Source: Chlorokybus atmophyticus
Taxonomy: Eukaryota; Streptophyta; Chlorokybophyceae; Chlorokybales; Chlorokybaceae
Length of the DNA: 64,000 nt
Direction of reading: 5' to 3'
NCBI GenBank assembly: GCA_009103225.1
Contig: RHPI01003488.1
Span: forward strand, 67,588 to 131,587
Part shown: positions 49,480 through 60,677 of the stretch, in pieces
Layout: each line of letters begins with the position of its first letter
Numbering within the stretch: position 1 is the stretch's first letter
Position numbers and translations under genes: made by a program
Notes under the pieces: model-generated
Databases searched by the model: none
Told to the model about the DNA's origin: nothing
What the model saw: the letters and a program-made list of their open reading frames with translations, nothing else

Positions 49480-51418
49480 ATGGCAGATCGGAAGCGCGTG
49501 CATCTGAGCGCGCTAGAGAAGAAGCAGATATGTGAGTTGCACGAATAGTATCCGGACTACTCTCACGACAGGCTGGCACAAGAGGCCACCAACAAGTTGA
49601 AGAAAGCAATCAAGCGCAACACCATGTTTGCTATCCTTCAAGGCAAAGAGAAATGGTTAGGAGTTGACAAGGCAAACAAGCATGCAGCAGCCAAAATGAC
49701 AGAGCGCAGTGCACGCTATGAGCGCCTAGAGCAAGCATTATTCTTGTGGTTCCAACAAGTGAGTACTTGATAGTCTCTTACCGCAATTTGCTGATTGCAC
49801 ACTTGCATGCATGCGTGTACATGCATGCACTTCAACACACTTGCATACACTTTCAGTCAGTAGTCTTGTGCTGCCAGTTGCTGACTGCATATTGCATAAG
49901 CGTATTCATGCGTGCACATGCATACAATTGCATGCACGTGCCAATTGAATGTGATATGTCAACATTTGCAGAAGCGTAATGCAAATGTGGACATCTCGGA
50001 TGTCATGCTGACTGGACAAGCCATTAAGATAAGAGATGAGTTGCACATTGACGAGGCAGCGTTCAAGGCGTCCTCCGGCTGGTTGGACAAGTTCAAGAAA
50101 AGGTAAGGCGTGTGTTGGAGTGGTGGCTACCTCGTGTATCATTAAAATTTGCTACTGAGCATGTTGTGTTGTTAGGCATGGCATCAGATGCTTCAAATAC
50201 TCCGGTGAATCCGCTGATGCCGACGAAAAAGGGGTCGCCAGGGCGCGAGAGAAGTTGCCGCTGGTCTTGGACGAGCTTGATGCAACGCCAGAAACCACAT
50301 ACAACTTTGATGAGGCTGGTCTGCAAATACGACAAACCCCAGACCACACATTGGCCACCGAACAAGTGCGAGGCCGAAAGAAGTGCAAAGAGCGCGTCAC
50401 GCTGGGCTTCGCCGTCAATGTAGATGACACATGCAAGGAACGCATCGTCTTCATTCACAAGTATGCAAGACCACGCTGCTTTGGCAACATCTTCTATCCA
50501 CTTAAGTTTGTGGACTACTACAACAACGCCTCGGCATGGATGACCACCAAGTTCTTCCTACATTGGTTGAAAAAGCTCAATGCACGCATGTCAATGGCGG
50601 AGAAGCACATTGTGCTGCTGCTGGACAACGCATCAAGTCACATCTTGCCGGACGCTCATGTAGAGAAAGGAGAGCTTCATGGGCTGAACGTTGCGAGGTT
50701 TACACATGTGACGCTGGTGTATCTCCCTCCTAACACCACCTCTAAGATTCAGCCATTTCTCCAAGGCATTATCGCGTGCTTCAAGGTTCGATACAGGAAG
50801 TTGCTGGTTGAGTGGCTGCTTTCACAAACTCAGGAGGCCTCCACCCAAGTCTCAAACCTCAAAGCCAACATCAAGCAAGTCTTGTGATGGGCAGTGAGTG
50901 CATGGGAATCGGTGGAGCAACAAATCATTCGCAATTGCTGGAGAAAGGCGGGGATTCTTCCAGCATCATGGGACGCCGACATTCGTGAGGCCGATGAGCG
51001 ATCCGCAACACGCCTGAAAAAGGAGGACGTCGACGAGGTCGCTGCACTTATTGATCGCCTCGACATTGAAGACAAGTTGACGGCGGAAGAGTATGTCAAC
51101 TTGGTGGAAGAAGATGAAGTTGAGGCGGAGTTGTGTGTGGAGGAGCTAGTGGAGATGGTGACAGAGCCCGACTCAACCACGATGGAGGAAGAGGATCTCG
51201 ACGACATTGATGTTGACAACATTCCCCCACCATGCGTTCCGCTACAAGAAGCTCGTGTGATAGCTAGCCGTCTACACGTGTTCATTGATGACAATGCATA
51301 CACATTCACACCACGTGATGCTCTAGACATGCAGCGCATCATTGCCAAGACGTTGCGCGCATCGGCCGTCAACACAACACGCGCAAGGCAAACGGACATT
51401 CATTCATTTGGTGGTTAG
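49480..51418 (+). pseudogene. Tigger-like transposase with two stops and a lost catalytic residue
   Basis: Exons 49480-49758, 49972-50102 and 50176-51418 keep phase over ~550 codons. Order: pipsqueak-type HTH (LSALEKKQICELHE...), CENP-B-type second HTH (QAIKIRDELHIDEAAFKASSGWLDKFKKR in two parts), and DDE_1 core. The first aspartate is in YNFDEAGLQ and the second in LLLDNASSH. At the third position the usual QP-x-D-QG motif reads QPFLQG, so the acidic residue is missing. Stops interrupt the frame at 49546-49548 (TAG, just after CELHE) and 50885-50887 (TGA, before WAVSAWE). The acidic C-terminal tail runs to TAG 51416-51418. The gene is clearly inactive. Confidence 0.88.
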
Positions 51419-51984
51419 AGGGGTGTATTGTTGTTAAGTATTAATTGAGAGCTTGAGTTGAGGCATCACATACAAAGCTCTTTATATTCATGCATGTTTG
51501 CATTTGGACATGACTTGATTGCAAGCAACACCATCAACTTATCTCGCTGCAGTGACCAGTTGTCACTACATAGAGCACAACCCAGTAGTTGGCTCAAACC
51601 CCGCTATAACGACCAACTGTCACTACATAGTATATTTACGTTCCAGTGACTGCTGGTCTCTACATCGAAGAAATGACACCTCTGTGTAGTGACAAGACGG
51701 CCCAAAACATCCGTGGTCACTACATCGAGGGTAGACTGTATTAAGCTTACGTAATTAAGTGCTTAACTCACACGGTAATTAAGGTCCCACGGCTTTGAAG
51801 GCTTAAAATTACACAAATGATTTACACTCTAAGTACGGTTGCATTCTCAGAAGTCCCCGCTTTTGTGGGGGTGTTTCTTGACCGCACAACGTGTGCGCAG
51901 ACTGTTTCCCAAGCTCGCACATGCTCTGTGCGGCTGATGCTTGAGTGATGTTGCGGCTGAGCGCGTATCGCGTTGTATTAGGCG

Positions 51985-53416
51985 TCAAATTAACGTCCAT
52001 GGGCACAAGACAACACGGTTCAGCGTTTTCAGCAACTTGTTGCCATGGCTGTCGTTGTCCACTGAGTCTGTGACCACCATATGCAATGGTGAATACGCTA
52101 ACTTGCTCATAGCGTACACCGCTGTGTGCAACAGGAACACCGTCTTGTTGCGCAGCACTGCGAGAGTCCGAGCATGACGAGGTCCCGGCACCTTGACTCT
52201 CCCCAGTGCAGCGAGTCCTGTTAATGCCCCAAACACCTGGCGCAATTCATCTTCACAGGACTCCCACTCTGCTAGCCAGTCGACACACCTCAGGTCATGG
52301 TCCATCTTGTTGCGCTCAACCATGCGCAACCTCTCCAGTCCATGAGGACACCGAGCAGACGCAACACACCATCATCAACTCGATCTGCATTCTGTGCCGC
52401 TGTTCCTGGACGCCGCATCTGTGCGCTGGCAGGCACTTCAGTCACATTCATACCATGCCTCAACAGACATGCCAGCGGATCAGCCCAAGCTGCAATTAAG
52501 AGGGTGCCTTGGTTGCGTGCACGAGTCACCACCACAACGGCACCTTGCAAGCGGGCTTGCACAGCTCGCAACACCACGCGTGCTTGTATAATATTGTACT
52601 TAGCCGCAACAGCCATCAGAAATACCACCGCGTCCCGCTGCAGTAGTTGAGAGGCCACCTCTCGCACAGTTTCTGCAACCGCATCCTGTGCCTGCTCAGA
52701 CGCTGTCGCTCTGACCTCATCCTCGAACATTTGGCGCAGCTCCTCCGACACACGCGCTTCGTGATTATACTGCGACGCGTTCCTGCTCGCGCGCATTGTC
52801 TCGCGCAGCCCAGCAATTACATCTTCCAACTCTACCGACTTGCCACGGTAACCATCGCATTCACGCTGTGCTTCTTGCCGCAGGCGCCTCTCCCTGATGC
52901 TCTGCGTGGTTTCGTCTAGCGAACGGGACTCCAGCACCTGACAACAATAGCAGTCACAAGCAGGTCAGGCATTATGACCACTCACGTGACACTGTCGCAT
53001 TGTCAGCAACTTCACCTCCACGTGTTGTTGCAGGTTATCCAATTCCTCCCGGAGCTCTTCCTGAGCACGCGCAGTTGCGGCGCGCTGCTGGGCATCCTCA
53101 ACAGATTTGCGTGCCAACTGCTCTTTCACAATCTGAAACACGGCACCCAATAGCAACCTGATATTCTATTGCAGGTTAGACGGAAAGACAGAGCTACCTC
53201 ATCACTACCTTAGGCGAGCTATTGACTCACCTCATGCTGGTTGCGCCAATGCTAACAATCCTGCTCTGCCTTCCTTAAGTCTTCAGCTGCACACCTGTCG
53301 ACCTCCATATCTCTCAGAGCAGCTCTCACGCCAACGAGTTCCTGCATCAGGGTTGCCCGTTCCCCTATCACAGCATCGCGTTGGAGCGTCAACCCATGTA
53401 CTTCACGCCGCAAGAA
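51985..53416 (-). pseudogene. coiled-coil protein gene with in-frame stop and frameshift
   Basis: Exons read 53416-53231, 53132-53016 and 52937-52290, then a second frame 52329-51985. The first exon (FLRREVHGLTLQRDAVIGER...) and second (VKEQLARKSVEDAQQRAATARAQEEL...) are heptad-rich coiled coil. The third continues with ELEDVIAGLRETMRASRN and a predicted globular Ala/Val-rich part. A TAG sits in exon 1 before HWRNQHE, and the downstream continuation requires a frame change near 52300. No upstream start exon was found. It could be a pseudogene, or a real gene with sequence errors or unrecognised introns. Family not recognised. Confidence 0.45.
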
Positions 53417-54388
53417 CTGCGCATAACGTAGGAGAGCTGGCTAAGAACTACACAACTAGTGGCTGTTGTCAGCGCATACACGAACATGGCATCAAACAAT
53501 GCTGATAATTTACATGCAAACGGCTCACATTCAGATGCACAGCTTTACATGCTATCAGTCGCAGTCACACTGTCATCTCACGCATACGACCTCAGACGTT
53601 GTCGGGTGTCCTGTCACTCCATATCACATACGCGCGGCATGGCATGCACTGTACCCATATGCACATGACATTTGCTCCCCAATACCTGCAACTGAGCGTA
53701 CACTGTAGTATGGCTGTACATGTCCCCTACATTCATGGTAGTAGTCTTCGCGTGATCTGCATATATTCACGTCGTTCACATTATATAATGCATGCGTACA
53801 CATGGGGTTGCAAAGATGTGAACTTCGTCGCAAATTTTACACGGTGACTGACTAAGGAGTGAGGGACTGACTGGTGACTGAGCTTGCCTGAGCCTGCCAG
53901 TCGCTGCCTGAAATATTACTTTTGGACTGTTGGGTTTGCCGTTGGTTTAAGTGGACTGACGCAGACGGCCGCGGGCCGAAAGTGGTTGTCAGTGGCACTA
54001 ACCGGCCGAGAGTTGTCAACCAGTTACCCTTTGGTTGATGTGCACAGACGGCCGTTAGCCGGTAGTTACGGACAGCTGACAGCAATAGCCGGCAGTTTCT
54101 TTGCCGTTACACTGCTGTTAATATGTGACCCTTCCCATTTGACAAAAGTTGGCAATTCTTACCGTAAGCCAACACTAACATGCCATGCAGCTTGTACAAA
54201 CCTTGGACTGATCGTTTAGTCTTGCACCTATAAGCCCACAATATATACAATGTAGCGGCAGTGGTGAGAGTATGTCCACTTGCAACTGAGCAGCCGACTT
54301 GCGCATGAAACTACCCTATGACATTGAATCTAGCTGTCGAACTCATGCGCAGCTTGTCAACTCGTGGTGCCTGCCTCAGAACTCCTCC
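53417..54388. other. no gene supported
   Basis: AT-moderate sequence with short ORFs. 53890-54110 contains repeated CGGCCG/GCCGGTAG-like words but no clear element. Confidence 0.45.
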
Positions 54389-55244
54389 TCAAACCCCCTC
54401 CTCATGTTCCTCCTCCGACGAGTCTTCTGCTTCAACGCCGGAGTCATCTTCATCCGTCGCCTCGCTCGCTGACAGTACAGCGGCTACTTTGTCCTTCAGC
54501 TTGAATGTCAGCGCCTCGCCGTGCACGCGCATGCGCTTGATGGTCGCTTTGAGAGTGACCACCTGCATTTGGTAATGCTGTAAGAGTGGCGTGCTGCCAG
54601 AGGACTAGCCCATCAGCATACACACGCTTACCTCGTCTTCCGCTTTGTTGCACTCCGCCAGGCAGACAGTCAGCCTGCCGCGCTGCTCTCAGTTCACTCT
54701 GACCAACATGGCAATCTGCAAGCATACTGCTTAATTACCGCTGAAAACATTATACTACGTAATGGATTACCCGTTCGTGGTACTCCGCAGCTTCTCTTTT
54801 GCGACTTGTGAGCTCTCGCAAGTAGAAGTAGGCTGTGCATTTGCGAGATTGGTCATGCTGTTCATGTGCATGACACTGGAGGTTGTGCATGAGGGTGTGC
54901 ATGTGGTATTGACAGTGTATGTCAAGTGCAAGATACTTGAGGCTGTTCATGTGCAAGATAAAAGAACCCTAGCATGTGGCATTGACAGTGCATCGTAACC
55001 CACCTTGGTTATGCCAGTCTTGTTTGGTCCCTTCAATCATGTCACCGTGGACGCAGCTGCTGGTGGGTCGTATTTTCTTAGAGGCAGTATTGTGGTGTGC
55101 CTTTGCCCACTCGGAGGGGGAGCCCTGTAAGATATCGCCCGAGTCACTGTTGTCATTGGATGTGCCCTTGGTAGTCTTGGTGGGGTTTGACACCGAGGAC
55201 ACCCCTTCGGCACCCTGCCCGCCCTGTGCGAACATGGAATTCAT
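54389..55244 (-). CDS. small spliced gene with acidic C-terminus and one in-frame TGA
   Basis: Exons 55244-55004, 54832-54771, 54715-54632 and 54562-54389 keep phase over 187 codons including the final TGA. The N-terminal part is Ser/Thr/Asn-rich (MNSMFAQGGQGAEGVSSVSN) and likely disordered. A helical part follows (YFYLRELTSRKREAAEYHER; CLAECNKAEDEVVTLKATIK), then an Asp/Glu tail. A TGA occurs early in exon 3; using a later acceptor within that exon (before CAGCGCGGC) removes it. Function not recognised; no selenocysteine context is evident. Confidence 0.4.
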
Positions 55245-55402
55245 CCCGGACCTCGATTACAATGCCCACTACGCCCCTGGCAGCGCCGCCAACGATCCTC
55301 CAAACGCCACATACCCTTGGCATCACGCCCCTGTAAGGGCATAGCTTGGCGGAGCTATCAATAGTGTTTTCATGCGCAGGGGGACTGACATTGCCAGAGT
55401 TG

Positions 55403-55504
55403 TCAATGGTACGAACTGCCATTGCCATTGTACAAAGGTACCATTTCAATGGTGCCTTTGTACAATGCCTATACCTTTTGGCAAAGGCATCTTCGTACCA
55501 TTGA
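55403..55504. repeat. nested inverted repeats
   Basis: The outer arms 55403-55415 / 55492-55504 (13 bp, perfect) enclose inner arms 55426-55445 / 55448-55467 (20 bp, one mismatch). It is followed by (TA)n and the N gap, so a larger repeat may be unresolved. Confidence 0.85.
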
Positions 55505-55543
55505 AACGGTTCAATCAGAATATATATGTATATATATATATAT

Positions 55544-56017
55544 NNNNNNNNNNNNNNNNNNNNNNNNNNNNNNNNNNNNNNNNNNNNNNNNNNNNNNNNN
55601 NNNNNNNNNNNNNNNNNNNNNNNNNNNNNNNNNNNNNNNNNNNNNNNNNNNNNNNNNNNNNNNNNNNNNNNNNNNNNNNNNNNNNNNNNNNNNNNNNNNN
55701 NNNNNNNNNNNNNNNNNNNNNNNNNNNNNNNNNNNNNNNNNNNNNNNNNNNNNNNNNNNNNNNNNNNNNNNNNNNNNNNNNNNNNNNNNNNNNNNNNNNN
55801 NNNNNNNNNNNNNNNNNNNNNNNNNNNNNNNNNNNNNNNNNNNNNNNNNNNNNNNNNNNNNNNNNNNNNNNNNNNNNNNNNNNNNNNNNNNNNNNNNNNN
55901 NNNNNNNNNNNNNNNNNNNNNNNNNNNNNNNNNNNNNNNNNNNNNNNNNNNNNNNNNNNNNNNNNNNNNNNNNNNNNNNNNNNNNNNNNNNNNNNNNNNN
56001 NNNNNNNNNNNNNNNNN
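55544..56017. other. assembly gap (N)
   Basis: A 474-base N run between (TA)n and a GGC trinucleotide repeat. It probably hides the left end of the Plavaka-like element. Confidence 0.99.
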
Positions 56018-56101
56018 GGCGGCGGCGGCGGCGGGTGTGCGTGTTGCTGGATATGATGCAGGTTACATTGGCAACACCTGTGTCGACGTTAGTAGTGAGA
56101 T

Positions 56102-56740
56102 ATGGGAGTCCTTTGTCCGTATTGCCACATGCGCTTCGCCACACGCAGCTCGGTCTACATGCACATTATTAGCAGCAGGGTGTGCAAGCAGCTCAAGCTG
56201 TATGTCGGCCAGCGTTCATTACAGTACGATGCGGGTCATGTTGAACCGGGGCGTTCGATTCAGGATGCTCACATGCTTGATGCTGAAAGATTCCTCCAGG
56301 AGACACACGCACAGCAGCAACAGGAGGAGGAGGAAGTGAACGAGGGCTTTCGATGTGTGCGTGTGCCTGAGAAACCTGTGGCACGCCAACATGGAAGTGG
56401 AGGCGTCCCTTCACACGCGTCGGAATCCAGGTGGTATGGCTCGAAGCATGCTCTTGCAGTGGCATTCGTGCAGTGCAACAACGGCCAAGGCCTGTCGGCC
56501 TCCGACATGGGGCGGATCATCAAGTGCATCCGAAATGCACACTTCCTGACGGAAGAGCTCCAGTGGGAGACCGGTGTGCATGTGGCCAGCTACCTCCGGA
56601 CCACGATTGCTTTCTCTCAGTCTGAGGTGTGTTCACGGTGTGCGGTGCATGTGCTTAACCATCAGAGCCATGTCACATATGCACATGCGAGTGTGCTGCC
56701 GTATCAGAACTACGTGACGGCTGACCTGCGCAAGCCTTGA
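56102..56740 (+). CDS. N-terminal zinc-finger part of Plavaka-like transposase
   Basis: A 212-residue ORF. It starts with a C2H2-like finger (CPYCHMRFATRSSVYMHI, residues ~5-22) followed by RVCKQ, the arrangement seen at the N-terminus of Plavaka-family transposases. It continues with an acidic Gln/Glu-rich linker and a helical part (LSASDMGRIIKCIRNAHF). It stops at 56738-56740, about 1.4 kb before the recognisable transposase core on the same strand. Either an insertion split the gene or the ORF is a separate protein. Confidence 0.5.
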   Translation: MGVLCPYCHMRFATRSSVYMHIISSRVCKQLKLYVGQRSLQYDAGHVEPGRSIQDAHMLDAERFLQETHAQQQQEEEEVNEGFRCVRVPEKPVARQHGSGGVPSHASESRWYGSKHALAVAFVQCNNGQGLSASDMGRIIKCIRNAHFLTEELQWETGVHVASYLRTTIAFSQSEVCSRCAVHVLNHQSHVTYAHASVLPYQNYVTADLRKP

Positions 56741-58152
56741 GACCCTGAGGATCAAGACATCTGCGTCACATATATGCCGGCCAAGGTCTGTGAAATGCAG
56801 TACCAAGGTCTGTGAAATGCAGTACCTAATGCAGTATCGATGCAGTATCTATTCTGAGGCCAGCATAGTAAGTAATGCTCTTGGTCGGAGCAGGCATGGC
56901 TCGCGCGGTTGTATGGCAATCCACATGCCGCCAATGGCTTCAATCTCCAGTACACTAATAACAAGCATAGCTTTGGTGTTTGTTACGGCCTAGCTACTAT
57001 AGCTGGTCATGTACAGTGTATATATAAGTTTAATTAGCGAGAAACAAAAGTTTAAGAAACCTTGGTTGGATTATCTGGGTTTGTTATGCAAGCTTTGAAT
57101 GCGTGTGTTTGTGTTTGAGCTTTAACACGAGTGCAATGCATCGCTAATTATAAGCTTGGCTGGTTAGAGCATTTACATGCATCTAATTAGAAGTGGTTGA
57201 CCAGGAATTACCCTATTCATGTATGTATGGGCGTCTTGAGTAGGAAGATAAAAGCACATGGCTTTAGTATAATGATTTATTAACGCGATGTGGGCTTATG
57301 GGGCCAATCGCATAAAACATCATAGGAAAAAGCATGTGTAATTATAAGGTTCATTTAGGCCAATCCAAGGCGGCTTATTTGGATCAATTGACTAGAGCGA
57401 AGTAGCCTACCTAGGGTGAACAAAAAGGACTTTGCGAAATGAGTTCGCGAAGGGGTTGATTCACCTGCGAAGTGAATCAACATAGTGAACTAAAGTAGTT
57501 CACTAGGGGTTCGTAAGTGAACTAAGTAAATCACCCTAATATGAGAGGACTAATAGAAGAGAGAGCCAAAAGTGAATCACTGGTGAACTAAATTAGTTCA
57601 CTAGTAGAGTGATTCATAATGCCGACAAGGTAGTGAACTAAAGTTGATTCACTGGTGAATCAACTATTAGATCACTTCGCGACGCGACGTCGCGACAGAA
57701 AATCGGCTAAGGCATTGGCTCCCTCCCGCGTGTGCCAATACGCAGCGCCTGGCAGCGCCGCCTGCCATGGCCGCAAGCACAAAAATCGCGGATTCGCATT
57801 ATTGGTCACTTTGCAGAATGCCAGTGAACCACTGCCGGTTGAACTAAACTAATCACTTGGGTGAGTGAATGGGGATCTGGTAGAGGGCTTTGGACCAAGT
57901 AGGTCTTAGCCAAGATAGTTCCTAGTAAAGCTCAAGGCGATGGATTTCGCCATAAAAAAGGAGCCAGTCGCGGGTGGAGGGTAGCCGCCGCACGACTTGA
58001 GCTCCGGGCTTTTGGGGCTAAGTTAGGGGTACCTAGGCTAGGTGACCATAACCCTTAAGTTACCAAGTAATTGTTCATACAATGAAAGGTGATTAAGGGA
58101 GTGTACAGTCACAACATGTAATAGTGTGTGATCACTGTGCATAGTTTTTAGT
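56741..58152. other. AT-rich interruption inside the Plavaka-like element
   Basis: No coding content. It includes a short tandem repeat (~56779-56823), a palindrome array (57455-57664) and an AT-rich body. It is probably a secondary insertion between the two transposase parts. Confidence 0.45.
57455..57664. repeat. array of short palindromes built on GTGAACTA / GTGAATCA
   Basis: At least four inverted repeats in 210 bases: 57455-57480, 57483-57505 (perfect), ~57581-57603 and 57641-57664 (perfect). All are variants of TAGTGAACTA...TAGTTCACTA or TTGATTCAC...GTGAATCAA. A CG-rich palindromic block (~57676-57696) follows. Confidence 0.8.
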
Positions 58153-60477
58153 GTGATTTCCCCTCCGCGCGGCGTAACATTTAGCCATCCTTCCACGAGC
58201 GATTGGTGGAAGGATGTGGAGGTGGATTTGAGGAGAGAGGTGGGGGAAGCGTCCTACTTAGAGCCTGCCATTCTGTACAGTGACAAGACCACGCTGGACA
58301 GCGCGGGCAAGCGCTCTGGCTACCCTCGGATGGCATCGCTTGCCAACTACAGTTGGGACATGTATGCTAGCAACATGGGGGTTGTTGTGATAGTGCTTCT
58401 GCCGGTGGTTCACGCAGTGGCCGGGCATCCCACCTGGACGCAGGGCAAGGAATCGTTCTCCATTCGGAGACGTGAGATTTTTCATGACGCTTTGAATGTA
58501 GTGTTAGGGGATGTGAAGCGGGCGAGTTGGGAAGGTCTGCAGCTCGTCGACCCGCATGGCATCGAGCGTCGTGTGTTTCCCGCGCTTGCCAACTACATCA
58601 GCGATTTGCAGGTAGTGGGCATGAATGGTTGTAACCGGATGCAGCCTGCCAGCAAACAGTGCATGGAGGATGTTGTCAGTAGAACATCTGAGTTTGTCGT
58701 GTTGTAGGAGACTGCCACACTCGCACGCACTGTGTCGGGCAACCAAACACGACATCCTTGCGATGTTTGTCTCGTCACCAAATCAGATGTGTTGGAGATG
58801 AATGAGGACCGGGAATTGAGAACCGAGGCCTTCTACACACCAGCAATACGTCAGCTGCGGGCGGACCTGCATAGCGGTGTTAGGAATGCACGCGAGACAG
58901 CCAAGGCTTTCAGAGAGCAGCACGCCATGCATGTCGAGGAGGTAATGGTTAAATTATCGGCATTGGTGAGGATGAATGGCTTTCCGTGAAACCAGGCAAT
59001 GTGGTTTGGCATCAGAATGCACTGTGGGGTTGGCGACAGTCGCGGGTGCCGGGAGCTGACTGCTACTCTCGTCTTGCCCCTGACGCAATGCATGTGCTGG
59101 GAGGCATCATTGACCACCTGCTTGCTGCTGTGTACGACGCCGCGAAGAAACGAATGCGTCCATCCACGAGGCAGATTCTGCAGGCCAGGCACGTCTTTGG
59201 TGTTGCTTTTGTGTTCAATACAAAAGCCAATGACACGTGCTCACAAGCAGATGTGCACAGGCCGAATGCATGCAAGGCGACTCTGCGGGTTTCGCACTTC
59301 AAGGCACCCACAAGCACAGTAGATTTCTTCCTGTCCGACCACTCCTTTCAGGTGGCGGAGAAAGTGGCGGTGCTGCAGCTGCTGCCGGTCCTCGCAGACG
59401 GTTTGCTGCTCGACAGTGAGGGCAACGATTTCTTCACCATTGCTGCCGCATCGCTTGCCCAGTGGAACAAGAAGTTGCTCAAGGCGCATGAACACACAAG
59501 AGAGACCCTGACCACAGCCGACAACGAGCTGGCTGCCTTTAAAGCTGCAGTGTTGCATCCGCTACTGTCGTCATATTCTGCACAGAAGTCAGGTTGGAAG
59601 ATCGAGAAGATGCATCAGCTCACTCATTTTGGGCCGGCAATTGTCAGCAGTGGACACCAAGATTGGTTCAGCGCCAACCGCATGGAGCAGACGCACGCCC
59701 AAAATATCAAAACGGTGGGCGTGTGGTGGCAACAGCCGGGACTACCAGACACGTATCCTGAAGGCATGGAGCTGTGCGGAATATGTCAGAGAGGATGGCA
59801 TGGTCGTGGATCCCGAGATGCGCTCGGTCATGGCGCAGGCGCGGCAGCAGTGCTGTAATGTCATGGAGAAGACGGACAAGTTGCTACGGATGGATGTGCT
59901 TACAAGGAGGGAGTCCAGCCCGTACTGGAGCGGATCTGCGCGTAGCCGCCAAGTCGCCTTGAAGACTCCATACGCCGACAAGCTGCCTGCCACCATGGAC
60001 AACTGGTTGAGGAGGGAACAACTGGAGTTGGTCGACGAGTGGCGTGCTGTTCGCGTGGTGAACGGAGGCGCAGCGGTGTACATGACATCAGGAGTCAGCA
60101 TGGCGCGCGCAACTGGGATGTTCCATGGGCGGCCTTGGTTCTCTACACTTGAGTTGGAAGGTGATGAGGACGGTGTGAACGTGACGTGGTGGGCTTAGGC
60201 ACTCCTTTTTCTGCGCTTGGTGGTGTGGGGTGGTAGCGGCGAGCGCGTGTGGATGGAGGTCGTGTTTGTCCGCTAGTACACGAAGCTGGATGTGACGAGC
60301 GACACGAAGTGCATTGCTCTGGAATGGGAAAAGCGTCGAGGCGGTCCACATCTCGATGTCGTGACTCTGGAGCAAGTAAAAGGCATTGTCCAGCTGCTCC
60401 CCATGTTTAACAAGGACAGCGCCCGTGTACAAGAGGGCAAGTATTGGGTGAACGTTCACTGCACTTCCACGTGACAC
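58153..60477 (+). pseudogene. Plavaka-like transposase core, broken by stops and frameshifts
   Basis: Frame 1 (58153-58707, through a TAG to 58989) carries STSDWWKDVE, PAILYSDKTTLDSAG, LPVVHAVAGHPT, EIFHDALNVVLGDV, a RRVFPALANYISD region and HPCDVCLVTKSDV. A frame change near 58985 leads to 58986-59780 (QNALWGW, APDAMHVLGGIIDHLL, KMHQLTHFG, NRMEQTHAQNIK). Another change near 59760 returns to frame 1 up to 60198, then after stops YTKLDVTSDTKC...LDVVTLEQVKGIVQLLP to TGA 60475-60477. The motif order (ILYSDKT; MHxxxxGxxxH; H..E.LH-like) matches Plavaka transposases, relatives of the KDZ group. It is not functional as written. An alternative placement is within KDZ itself. Confidence 0.65.
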
Positions 60478-60677
60478 ATGTACTTGTCTCACTACTCTGA
60501 GTTTGGAGCATATCAGTCAGTTAGGCATTGCTAATCGTATGCTAAGACTTTTGCATGTGGACGTGTACAATACCGGGCAGCTGTCACTGCACAACTGTCA
60601 CCACAATTGAATGTGCCATGCAACATTCAACAATTAGTCCGCCGTGTGGCATTAAGCATCAATACAGTGCACCACAC
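60478..60677. other. tail-to-tail spacer, transposase / methyltransferase
   Basis: About 200 bases between convergent stop codons. Contains imperfect repeats of ACAACTGTCAC and no ORF. Confidence 0.5.

Noticed and set aside
49546-49548. Alternative genetic code (TAG read as an amino acid)
   Set aside because: IMPDH, MFS and bZIP genes in the same window end naturally with TAG, so the in-frame TAGs are better read as mutations.
54632-54715. Selenocysteine at the in-frame TGA
   Set aside because: No redox-type Cys/Sec context is visible, and a later splice acceptor removes the TGA.
55372-56339. Open frames spanning the N gap, also at 31105-31834
   Set aside because: Frames are open only because N has no stops; the flanks share no family.
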